In this document: positions 57,067 to 64,000 of the stretch, piece after piece
Layout of the letters: every line of letters begins with the position of its first letter
Numbering within the stretch: the stretch's first letter is position 1
Assembly: GCF_012971745.1 (NCBI RefSeq)
Contig: NZ_CP048834.1
Coordinates: 434,001 to 498,000, forward strand
DNA from: Starkeya sp. ORNL1
Lineage (GTDB): Bacteria > Pseudomonadota > Alphaproteobacteria > Rhizobiales > Xanthobacteraceae
Length of the DNA stretch: 64,000 nt
Direction of reading: 5' to 3'
Notes under the pieces: generated by a model
Databases searched by the model: none
What the model was told of the DNA's origin: nothing
The model's input: the letters and a program-made list of their open reading frames with translations, nothing else
Program-made: the position numbers and the translations under genes

Positions 57067-57861
57067 GTGAAGATAGCGACCTTCAACGTCAACGGCGTCA
57101 ATGGGCGGCTTCCGGTGCTGCTGCGATGGCTCGCAGAAGCTGCGCCGGATGTTGCCTGCTTGCAGGAGCTGAAGTCGCCTGACGAGAAGTTTCCGATCGG
57201 CGCCATCCGGGAGGCCGGCTATGGCGCTATCTGGCACGGCCAGAAGAGCTGGAATGGGGTCGCCATCCTGGCGCGCGGCGCCGATCCGATCGAAACCCGG
57301 CGCGGCCTTCCCGGCGATCGTGACGATCTCCAAAGTCGCTATATCGAGGCGGCAATCGACGGCATCCTGATCGGCTGCCTCTATCTGCCAAACGGCAATC
57401 CCGCGCCAGGTCCGAAGTTCGACTACAAGCTGCGCTGGTTCGAGCGCCTGACGAAATATGCGGCCAAGATGCTCGCACTCGACGTGCCGTTTGTGCTTGC
57501 CGGCGACTTCAACGTCATGCCGACCGAGCTTGACGTCTACAAGCCGGAGCGCTGGATCGACGACGCGCTGTTCCGACCGGAGGTCCGCGCTGCCTACCGT
57601 GGCTTGCTCGCCCAGGGCTGGACCGACGCCTTGCGGACCATGCATCCGGATGAGCGCATCTACACATTCTGGGATTACTTCCGGAATGCATGGGGCAGGG
57701 ATGCCGGGCTGCGCATCGACCACATCCTGCTGAGCTCGGAACTCGCGCCACGTCTCGCCGCGGCGGAGGTCGACCGTGAGGTCCGGGGCTATGAGAAGGC
57801 GAGCGACCATGCACCGGTCTGGGTGAGGCTGTCGAAGACCTCACGAGCACGCCGCAAATGA
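57067..57861 (+). CDS. xth: Exonuclease III (AP endonuclease family)
   Basis: 264 residues with a GTG start at 57067. M-K-I-A-T-F-N-V-N-G-V-N-G-R is the standard start. Catalytic segments are L-Q-E-L-K (metal Glu), G-D-F-N-V-M-P-T-E-L-D-V, and the final S-D-H-A-P-V-W-V (Asp-His pair). It cleaves abasic sites and trims 3' ends. The last bases overlap the glycosylase ATG (ATGA), so both are likely translated together in one base-excision-repair unit. Confidence 0.93.
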   Translation: MKIATFNVNGVNGRLPVLLRWLAEAAPDVACLQELKSPDEKFPIGAIREAGYGAIWHGQKSWNGVAILARGADPIETRRGLPGDRDDLQSRYIEAAIDGILIGCLYLPNGNPAPGPKFDYKLRWFERLTKYAAKMLALDVPFVLAGDFNVMPTELDVYKPERWIDDALFRPEVRAAYRGLLAQGWTDALRTMHPDERIYTFWDYFRNAWGRDAGLRIDHILLSSELAPRLAAAEVDREVRGYEKASDHAPVWVRLSKTSRARRK

Positions 57862-58418
57862 GCATCTTCGCTGCCAATGCCCTGGAGCTGGCACCTCGCC
57901 TGATCGGGACGAAGCTCCTGGTCGACGGCGTCGGCGGGACCATCGTGGAGACGGAGGCCTATCGTCCGGATGATCCGGCCTCGCACAGCTTCCGCGGCCT
58001 CACCAAGACCAACACGGCCCTGTTCGGGCCCCTTGGCCATGCGTACGTCTACCGGTCCCATGGCCTGCACTGGTGCTTCAATGTCGTCGCGGAACAGCAC
58101 GGCGGGGTGCTGGTGCGTGCTCTGGCGCCGGAATTCGGCATCGACCAGATGATCGCTCGGCGGGGAGTCATGACCGGCCTGTGCAGCGGGCCTGGTCGCC
58201 TCACGCAGGCGCTGGGCATCAACGCCTCCCACGATGGTCTTCCGCTCGACAAGCCGCCGTTCGAGTTTGTGGATAGGCTCGATGAGCCGGACATCATCAG
58301 CGGGCCGCGCATCGGCCTCACCAAGGCTGTGACTGAACCGTGGAGGTTCGGCTTGGCAGGCTCCCCTTACCTGAGCAAGCCCTTCAGCAAGCGACCGGCC
58401 TCGGTCGGCCCGGTGTGA
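57858..58418 (+). CDS. DNA-3-methyladenine glycosylase (AAG/MPG type)
   Basis: 186 residues. The AAG-type features are I-V-E-T-E-A-Y near residue 30 (catalytic Glu), H-S-F-R-G-L-T-K-T-N, F-G-P-L-G-H-A-Y-V-Y-R-S-H-G-L-H-W-C-F-N-V-V, and S-G-P-G-R-L-T-Q-A-L-G-I. It removes alkylated purines, creating the abasic site that the overlapping exonuclease III gene product would cut. The gene starts four bases before the exonuclease stop. Confidence 0.92.
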   Translation: MSIFAANALELAPRLIGTKLLVDGVGGTIVETEAYRPDDPASHSFRGLTKTNTALFGPLGHAYVYRSHGLHWCFNVVAEQHGGVLVRALAPEFGIDQMIARRGVMTGLCSGPGRLTQALGINASHDGLPLDKPPFEFVDRLDEPDIISGPRIGLTKAVTEPWRFGLAGSPYLSKPFSKRPASVGPV

Positions 58419-58483
58419 TCCTAACCTCTTGCCGAACCGCCGACGCGCTCTGCAATCGCTCGATCCTGTCGTCGACAAACCCC

Positions 58484-59653
58484 TCAGGTCGCCAATGCCT
58501 GTTCCAGATCTGCGATCAGGTCCTCGGCGTCTTCGATTCCGACGGACAAGCGCACCAGTGAGTCGGAGATGCCGATAGCTGCGCGCTGCTCGGCCGGAAT
58601 GCTGCCATGGGTCATCAGCGCGGGGTGCTCGATGAGGCTTTCGACCCCGCCAAGGCTCTCGGCCAGCGTGAAGAGCCGGGTGTGTTCGAGGAAACGCTTG
58701 GTACCGGCAAGGTCGCGGTCAAGTTCCGCTGTGACCATGCCGCCGAAGGCATGCATCTGGCGCTTTGCAATGTCGTGTTGTGGATGGCTGGCAAGACCGG
58801 GATAAATGACGCGGCGCACGTCAGGACGGCGTTCCAGCCATTCCGCGATCTTCTGGCCATTCGACGAATGCCGCTCCATTCGTAGCGCTAGCGTCTTGAG
58901 GCCGCGCAGTGCCAGGAAGCTGTCGAACGGTCCGGAGATGGCCCCGACCGCGTTCTGCAGGAATTTCAGCCGGGCGGCGAGATCCGCATTATCGCCGACG
59001 ATGGCACAGCCGCCGACCATATCGGAGTGGCCGTTGAGATATTTAGTCGTCGAATGGACGACGATGTCGATGCCGAGTTCGAGCGGCCGCTGCAGATAGG
59101 GGCTGCAGAACGTGTTGTCGACCACCGTGGTCAGGCCCCGTTCCTTGCCGAGCGCGGCGATGGCCGCGAGATCGACCACCTTCAGCAACGGGTTGGTCGG
59201 GGTCTCGATCCAGAGCATATTGGTATCGGGCCGGATCACCGCCTCAACCGCAGCGAGGTTGGTGAAGTCGGCGAAGCTGACCCGCAGATTGGCGGAGCGC
59301 TTGCGCACTCGCTCCAGCATCCTGAAGGTGCCGCCATAAATGTCGTCGGTAGCGATGATGTGCGCGCCGGCATCCAGCAGTTCGAACACCGTTGCGATCG
59401 CGGCAAGCCCCGACGCGAAGGCGAAGCCGGCCGTCCCGCTTTCCAGATCGGTCATCGCGCGCTCGAAGGCGAAGCGGGTCGGGTTCTGGCTGCGGGCATA
59501 TTCAAAGCCCTTGTGCACGCCGGGACTTTGCTGGCCGTAGGTCGATGTCGCGTAGATCGGCACCATCACCGCGCCCGTCGTCGGGTCTTGGCTTTGGCCG
59601 CCATGAATGGTGCGCGTCGCGAAGGCGAGGCGGTTCTTTCCGGAAGCCGTCAT
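58484..59653 (-). CDS. Cystathionine gamma-lyase (or gamma-synthase) family PLP enzyme
   Basis: 389 residues. The PLP-Lys motif is V-V-H-S-T-T-K-Y-L-N-G-H-S-D. The substrate region has Y-A-R-S-Q-N-P-T-R and W-I-E-T-P-T-N-P. The C-terminus has A-E-S-L-G-G-V-E-S-L-I-E-H-P-A-L-M-T-H. Its gene overlaps the cystathionine beta-synthase stop as ATGA, which makes the lyase assignment more likely than gamma-synthase. Together they would carry homocysteine to cysteine. Confidence 0.88.
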   Translation of the reverse strand: MTASGKNRLAFATRTIHGGQSQDPTTGAVMVPIYATSTYGQQSPGVHKGFEYARSQNPTRFAFERAMTDLESGTAGFAFASGLAAIATVFELLDAGAHIIATDDIYGGTFRMLERVRKRSANLRVSFADFTNLAAVEAVIRPDTNMLWIETPTNPLLKVVDLAAIAALGKERGLTTVVDNTFCSPYLQRPLELGIDIVVHSTTKYLNGHSDMVGGCAIVGDNADLAARLKFLQNAVGAISGPFDSFLALRGLKTLALRMERHSSNGQKIAEWLERRPDVRRVIYPGLASHPQHDIAKRQMHAFGGMVTAELDRDLAGTKRFLEHTRLFTLAESLGGVESLIEHPALMTHGSIPAEQRAAIGISDSLVRLSVGIEDAEDLIADLEQALAT

Positions 59654-61074
59654 TTGGCGCGCCTCAGATGGTTGATGAGATCGATGCGGGTGACGAGGCC
59701 GACAAATTCGTCGCCATCAAAGATGATGGCAACCTCGTTGCGTTCGAAGACGGGCAACAGTGCATCCAGCGTCTGGCTGGCCTGCAGCGTGTGGAGGTCG
59801 GATGTCATGGCCACACGTACCGGCGCGTTGAACCGATTCCAGCGGTCCCCCTCGGTTTCCTCGACCGTCGCGAGGATGTCGCTTTCGTCGATGATGCCGA
59901 CCAGCCGGCCCTGTTCGAGCACCGGCAATTGCGAGATGTCGGCGCGCCGCATGCGCCCATAAGCGTTCAGCAGGCTGTCGTCGGGACCGACGACCACGGT
60001 CCCACCTTCCCGGTGCGAACGGGCGACGAGGTCGCTGAGGTTTCCATGTTGCTCGCGCTCGGACAGCCCCTGTTCGGCGAGCCAGAAATCGTCGAACACC
60101 TTCGACAGATATTTGTTGCCGCTGTCGCAGACGAAGGTCAGCACGCGCTTTAGCAGCGTCTGCTCGCGGCAGTAGGCGAGGGCGGCGGACAGCAGCGTGC
60201 CGGACGAGGAGCCGGCGAGAATTCCTTCCTTCGACAGAAGGTCGCGAACCGCCCGCATGCTTGCCTTGTCGGAAATCGAGTAGGCGTGCTTCACCAGTGA
60301 CAAATCGCAATTGGGCGGCACGAAATCCTCGCCGATGCCTTCGACCGTCCAGCTTCCAGCCTCCGGCATCTTGCCGGTCCTGATCAGCGGAGCGAGCACC
60401 GAGCCGACCGGGTCGGCGAGCACCATCTCCGTTTTCGGGGACACGCGCGCGAGGTATCGGCCGAGCCCGGTCAGCGTGCCTCCCGAGCCGACGCCGACCA
60501 CCACCGCGTCGACGTCGCCCTCCAACTGCCGCCAGATTTCGGGGCCGGTGGTGGTTTCGTGCGCCTGCGGATTGGCTGGATTGGCGAACTGATTGACATA
60601 GAAGGCGCCGGGAGTTTCCGCGGCGATTTTCTCGGCCATGTCCTGATAATATTCCGGATCGCCTTTGCCGACGTCGGAGCGGGTCAGCCGCACCTCCGCG
60701 CCGAGCGCCCGCAGATGCTGGATCTTTTCCCGGGACATCTTGTCGGGGACGACGAGGATGATGCGATAGCCCTTGGGAATGCCGACCTGCGCCAACCCAA
60801 GCCCGGTATTGCCCGCGGTCGCCTCGACGATGGTGCCCCCCGGCGCAAGCTGTCCATTGCTCTCGGCCGCGGTGATCATCGACACCGCGATGCGGTCCTT
60901 GATCGAGCCTCCAGGGTTCTGGCTTTCCAGCTTGCTGAACAGCCTGCAAGGGCCAGTATCGAACCTGGTCAACTCGATCACCGGCGTTTCACCGATCAGG
61001 TCGAGCACGGATGCATAGGGTGGCCGCAAACGATCGAACACGCGTTCGGCTTTTGGATCGATACGCGCACTCAT
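59650..61074 (-). CDS. Cystathionine beta-synthase (PLP domain plus CBS pair)
   Basis: 474 residues from the ATG at 61074. The PLP-Lys motif is S-Q-N-P-G-G-S-I-K-D-R-I-A. Further PLP contacts are T-A-G-N-T-G-L-G-L-A and G-V-G-S-G-G-T-L-T-G-L-G. A C-terminal pair of CBS domains (about 345-470) has I-S-Q-L-P-V-L-E-Q-G-R-L-V-G-I-I-D-E-S-D-I-L. The CBS pair and the adjacent gamma-lyase gene favour cystathionine beta-synthase over cysteine synthase. Confidence 0.9.
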   Translation of the reverse strand: MSARIDPKAERVFDRLRPPYASVLDLIGETPVIELTRFDTGPCRLFSKLESQNPGGSIKDRIAVSMITAAESNGQLAPGGTIVEATAGNTGLGLAQVGIPKGYRIILVVPDKMSREKIQHLRALGAEVRLTRSDVGKGDPEYYQDMAEKIAAETPGAFYVNQFANPANPQAHETTTGPEIWRQLEGDVDAVVVGVGSGGTLTGLGRYLARVSPKTEMVLADPVGSVLAPLIRTGKMPEAGSWTVEGIGEDFVPPNCDLSLVKHAYSISDKASMRAVRDLLSKEGILAGSSSGTLLSAALAYCREQTLLKRVLTFVCDSGNKYLSKVFDDFWLAEQGLSEREQHGNLSDLVARSHREGGTVVVGPDDSLLNAYGRMRRADISQLPVLEQGRLVGIIDESDILATVEETEGDRWNRFNAPVRVAMTSDLHTLQASQTLDALLPVFERNEVAIIFDGDEFVGLVTRIDLINHLRRAK

Positions 61075-61248
61075 CAAACGACCTCGTATGAGCCGACGGT
61101 ACCAGCTGGGCATCCAATCGTTGAAATGGCGAATTCAGGCGGCAGGTCAAGTGGACAGGATCAAGCCGAAGCGATCGCGTTCTTCTGAAAATCCCCATGT
61201 CACATCGAGCGACGTGGACGTTCCCTCGCAGCGCGCCCGTGCGCAGGT

Positions 61249-61950
61249 TCAGAATTTCTCTACCCACGGCCGAAGTTCGATTTCCGACGCCCAGGCACTG
61301 CGGGGCTGGCGCAGCACGCTGAGATAGGTTTGCGCGATCGCGTCGGGATCGAGAGTGCTGTCCGGGTGTGCGTCCGGATCGGGGCGGTCAGGGCTGCGCA
61401 CTGCGCCGTCGATGACGAAATGCGCAACATGAATGCCTTGGGGAGACAATTCGCGCGCCGCGCTTTGGGCCAGGCCGCGCAGGCCAAACTTGCCTATGGC
61501 GAAACTGGAAGAGAGCGCAAACCCTTTCACGCTGGCAGTGGCGCCGGTCAGCAGAATGGCGCCGTGCCTGTTCGGCAGCATGCGCCTCGCCGCCTGCTGC
61601 ACCACCAGGAAGCCACCAAAGGCGGAGACGTCGATAGCTTTTCGAACCTCCTGCGGATCGAGATCGACGATGGCACCGCGCACGCGGGCGCTCGCATTGT
61701 AGAGGACGAGGTCGGGCGGGCCGAGCCTGGCGTCGATATCGGCGAACAACTGCGCGACGCTGTCGGGGGCTGCAGCGTCGACCGTGAAGACCCTCGCGCC
61801 GATTTCGGTGGCGAGCGCGTCCAGCTTGGCGACGTTGCGCGCGGCCAAGGCGACCCTGACCCCCGCGTCCGTGAGCGCTCGCGCGACAGCGGCGCTGATG
61901 CCGGGGCCGGCGCCGACAATGAGTGCGGTGGCGTAAGGAAAACGACTCAT
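61249..61950 (-). CDS. Short-chain dehydrogenase/reductase (SDR) with altered active site
   Basis: 233 residues. The NAD-binding start reads L-I-V-G-A-G-P-G-I-S-A-A-V-A, and the structural L-Y-N-A-S-A-R is the N-A-G equivalent. The catalytic Ser region is L-T-G-A-T-A-S-V, but the Y-x-x-x-K box is S-S-F-A-I-G-K, with Phe in place of Tyr. C-terminal V-I-D-G-A-V-R is standard. The substitution makes ordinary SDR chemistry doubtful. It is separated from the transsulfuration operon by 174 bases. Confidence 0.88.
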   Translation of the reverse strand: MSRFPYATALIVGAGPGISAAVARALTDAGVRVALAARNVAKLDALATEIGARVFTVDAAAPDSVAQLFADIDARLGPPDLVLYNASARVRGAIVDLDPQEVRKAIDVSAFGGFLVVQQAARRMLPNRHGAILLTGATASVKGFALSSSFAIGKFGLRGLAQSAARELSPQGIHVAHFVIDGAVRSPDRPDPDAHPDSTLDPDAIAQTYLSVLRQPRSAWASEIELRPWVEKF

Positions 61951-62133
61951 TGCTGAGGCTCCGCAGTATGGTGCCGACCGGCGGTATCGTCGGCTTTGGG
62001 TGTGAGTGGAGTATTACATCAAACCTCCGGTGGACGTCTTCAGACCGGCCGATGTGGCATCAGGACCGGCGTCGGCGCGGCGCGGCGCGGCGCAGCGCGG
62101 CGCAGGGGATATGCCTGGTAAGCCCTTGAAGAG

Positions 62134-62430
62134 CTAGAAGGCGGGCAGCTTCCCAATGAGAATGAAAATGGCAGTCGTGTCGCTCGCGCCCATGTCGGTC
62201 AGGCGAATATCCACTATCTCCCCCGTGTCGAGAACCAGAACCGCGCTGCCTTCGATCCGGGCCACGACCAGCGCCCAGCCTTCAGCCGCGAGAACGCCCT
62301 GCGTGACGGTCTGGCCCTGCTCCGGGCCGGACGTGTGGCGGTATATGGCAATGCGATAGGTGGCAACCGAGGAGCCAGCTTCCCGCGTGCTAAGCGATCC
62401 AGTGCCCGTAAGGGTGGCGAGATGTTGCAT
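62134..62430 (-). CDS. Small hypothetical protein
   Basis: 98 residues, no signal peptide or membrane helix. The central part Y-R-I-A-I-Y-R-H-T-S-G-P-E-Q-G-Q-T-V-T and the late V-V-A-R-I-E-G-S-A-V-L-V-L-D-T-G-E-I-V-D-I look like a small beta-rich domain. No family recognised, and no strong ribosome site. Confidence 0.5.
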   Translation of the reverse strand: MQHLATLTGTGSLSTREAGSSVATYRIAIYRHTSGPEQGQTVTQGVLAAEGWALVVARIEGSAVLVLDTGEIVDIRLTDMGASDTTAIFILIGKLPAF

Positions 62431-63064
62431 GCAGTTATCTTCTCAAAAGCCCAGGCGCACCCGTCCATCCCGCACGGTTTGCGGTGTCGGGGAAACGACC
62501 CTTACGGGGGGAGAGCGCGCCTGGTAGTGGAACGGGGCTGTCGCGGCCCCATGCCTGACTAACCTGCGGCTTTCCGCAAGGTTCCGGCGGCCAGGCATAT
62601 TCGGCCACTGTGCAATTGTTTGAAGAATCTGTGCAATTTGCGGCCGCTGAAATATCCGATTGTGTCGCGCTGGCCAAAAAAAATGGCGCCGCTCTCGGGG
62701 AAAGAGCGGCGCCTTGGTTCGGGCGGCGGGGCTGCGGGGTTCGGGGTGGATTGCCGCCCTGACTACTGTGGATCTCGTGCGTTCGGTTACACAACGCTCG
62801 GATCGGGTTCCGGTTCCACTTTGTCAATCCGGGCGGTGATCACAGGCCGATAGCGTCAGCCCCATTTGAACTTGATGCGCTCCACATTTTTTGTGACCAG
62901 GTGCATTGCCGGGTATCTCACCTGATCGCACGAGTAAAATCCCGCCGGGACGGGACGATGAAGCGGATCTGGCCTGTAAATGCTAGCTCTCACTGCTCCC
63001 GGGATCGCTTCAAGGCCTGCCTCGTGATGATCGTGAGGCAGGCCAACAATGGACGCGAGCAGGG
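62431..63064. other. 634-base region without a supported gene, containing an orphan terminator
   Basis: No defended coding region. It holds the terminator-like hairpin at 62675-62713 on the minus strand. A 70-codon minus-strand frame (62856-63068) lacks family features and a ribosome site. Confidence 0.45.
62675..62713 (-). terminator. Terminator-like hairpin on the minus strand with no assigned gene
   Basis: Stem GGCGCCGCTCT / AGAGCGGCGCC with a 7-base loop is followed on the minus strand by A and a run of eight T. It has the full features of an intrinsic terminator. The nearest minus-strand gene upstream of it is the XRE regulator, more than 350 bases away, so it may end a small RNA or a long untranslated region. 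Confidence 0.75.
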
Positions 63065-63382
63065 TCACGCGCCAACGTTCTCACTCTTCGTCACGCTACG
63101 AATCTGATGGGCGGCAGTTCGAATCGCCTCGGGCCCACCGATGTCTCCATGAGGTAGACCGTTGGGTTTGCTTGTCGGGGGCCCCCAATATTTCCGGATA
63201 CCGAGTGCGAGAGCGGCGCAGGCCAGCTCAACCGTCCTTGGGATAACCACGCGTCGGCCTTCGGGTCGCGCGCCCGCCTCGTAGCTCTGCACGGCGCCGG
63301 CAGAAAGATCGAGCACCTCGGCTGCTTCGAGCAGCGTGTAGCCCATGCATGTGCGCCACTCCCTGAACTGTTCCGGTGTCAT
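63065..63382 (-). CDS. XRE-family helix-turn-helix regulator
   Basis: 105 residues from the ATG at 63382, preceded by GAGG. M-T-P-E-Q-F-R-E-W-R-T is followed by the helix-turn-helix T-L-L-E-A-A-E-V-L-D-L-S-A-G-A-V-Q-S-Y-E-A-G, a typical small XRE fold. The C-terminus is longer than the minimal domain and unrecognised. It could control the neighbouring small genes. Confidence 0.82.
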   Translation of the reverse strand: MTPEQFREWRTCMGYTLLEAAEVLDLSAGAVQSYEAGARPEGRRVVIPRTVELACAALALGIRKYWGPPTSKPNGLPHGDIGGPEAIRTAAHQIRSVTKSENVGA

Positions 63383-63638
63383 CGTCATCCTCAAATCGAG
63401 CGCGTCGCGCTAAAGCAGCCAAATCGTCGAGCGGGAGAGAAGGCGGGCCCTCCGGGGGTCGGCAAACCGGAGAGCACCGCCTGCCGAGCGTCCGCCCCCG
63501 CGCATCTCGGCCGATACAGAGTTCCGCATTTGCGGCGCGGAAGCTGTGACCGTCATCACGGATTGGCGGTTCTTCGCTCACGTCCCGAGCGCGGCTCGCT
63601 CGACGAGGGCCGCATCGGGGCAGGCGATGAGACGCCGG

Positions 63639-64000
63639 CTAAATCACACGCAGCCACCCGGCCAGACCGCACAGGGCCATGATGGCGAGCGGATTGAGGG
63701 CGGTCTTCCAGAACAGGATCGTGCAGCAGGCCGCAACGACATAGCCGGTCATGGAAAGCCCGGACGCACCCGCTATCGTCCATCCGCTCGCGAGGATAAG
63801 GCCTACGGCAATCGGGCCCAATGCTCGCTCCAGCGCCGTGTGCCAGGGAGCGTGCGAGGAAGAAAGCCATGCCTTGGACACTGCTAGCATAAGCAGCCCG
63901 GCAGGCAGCATCATCGCAATCTGGGCACTAATGGCTCCCAGCACGCCCGCGACCTTGTAGCCAATGAGAGCCACAATCAGATTGCTGGGCCCTGGCGTCG
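63639..64000 (-). CDS. chrA: Chromate transporter (partial)
   Basis: The right window edge cuts the gene; about 120 C-terminal residues are visible, and the frame continues into P-G-P-S-N-L-I-V-A-L-I-G-Y at the edge. That segment is the repeat signature of the chromate ion transporter family, found in each half of the protein. Four hydrophobic segments follow. In this family CHR proteins export chromate or act as anion exporters. It ends about 260 bases from the XRE gene. Confidence 0.85.
   Translation of the reverse strand, partial: TPGPSNLIVALIGYKVAGVLGAISAQIAMMLPAGLLMLAVSKAWLSSSHAPWHTALERALGPIAVGLILASGWTIAGASGLSMTGYVVAACCTILFWKTALNPLAIMALCGLAGWLRVI

Noticed and set aside
62856..63068. 70-codon minus-strand frame ending K-F-K-W-G
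   Set aside because: No ribosome site, no recognisable motif, and it overlaps the end of the XRE gene.
37800..63200. Copy of the tRNA-Ser 3' end marking an island boundary
   Set aside because: The short TTCGAATC near 63110 does not extend into the T-arm or acceptor sequence.

Overview
The window is a GC-rich chromosomal segment of an alphaproteobacterium, most likely a member of the Hyphomicrobiales (Rhizobiales). The evidence is the order of the core genes: tatABC-serS-surE-pcm-M23 peptidase, yajC-secD-secF, trmFO, rplM-rpsI, glnA/glnB/nnr, and tig-clpP-clpX-lon-hup. The small DUF1127 and DUF6894 proteins and the dispersed palindromic intergenic repeats also fit this order. A Xanthobacteraceae-like genus (Ancylobacter/Starkeya type) is my best guess. 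It rests on gene order and codon style only, not on a database match.

Layout. 1-12.7 kb: the tail of an ABC transporter ATPase, the Tat export genes, serS, surE, pcm, a lipoprotein M23/LysM envelope peptidase, a DUF815 ATPase, the SecDF-YajC translocase genes, a Mth938-like protein and a squalene/phytoene synthase-family protein. 12.7-20.5 kb: a lysozyme-fold-like protein, a kinase-like/ANL-C fusion coupled to trmFO, a DUF1127 microprotein, metY, and small secreted or CoA-binding proteins. 20.1-28.2 kb: a thioesterase, rplM-rpsI, a diguanylate cyclase, glnA-glnB behind a likely sigma-54 promoter, nnr, and a Tat-exported cupredoxin protein that has lost its copper ligands. 28.4-37.9 kb: tRNA-Leu, trigger factor, ClpP, ClpX, Lon, HU, tRNA-Val, a HAD hydrolase, an ATP12 chaperone and tRNA-Ser.

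From just after tRNA-Ser (about 37.9 kb) to about 58.4 kb the character changes. Genes are short, strands alternate, intergenic DNA is long, and there are broken genes (an MscS remnant and a DUF982-like remnant). The content is envelope, oxidative and stress functions: YihY, an L,D-transpeptidase, a large-subunit catalase, an FAD oxidoreductase, a Crp/Fnr regulator, an ECF sigma/anti-sigma pair with a divergent secreted DUF4394 protein, an AI-2E-transporter/GAF fusion, a GlsB/YeaQ protein, and an overlapping base-excision-repair pair (exonuclease III and 3-methyladenine glycosylase). No integrase or duplicated tRNA end was seen, so an island at tRNA-Ser is only a hypothesis.

58.5-64 kb carries a reverse transsulfuration operon (cystathionine beta-synthase, then cystathionine gamma-lyase), an SDR protein lacking the usual catalytic Tyr, a small conserved hypothetical, an XRE regulator and the end of a chromate transporter that runs off the window.

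The export genes, quality-control proteases and nitrogen/sulfur metabolism genes form ordinary core biology. The most unusual items are the kinase-like/ANL-C fusion, the copper-less multicopper-oxidase paralogue, the PerM-like/Rossmann/GAF fusion, the matched promoter motif shared by both sides of the ECF locus, and a perfect 22-bp inverted repeat marking a rearranged mscS pseudogene.
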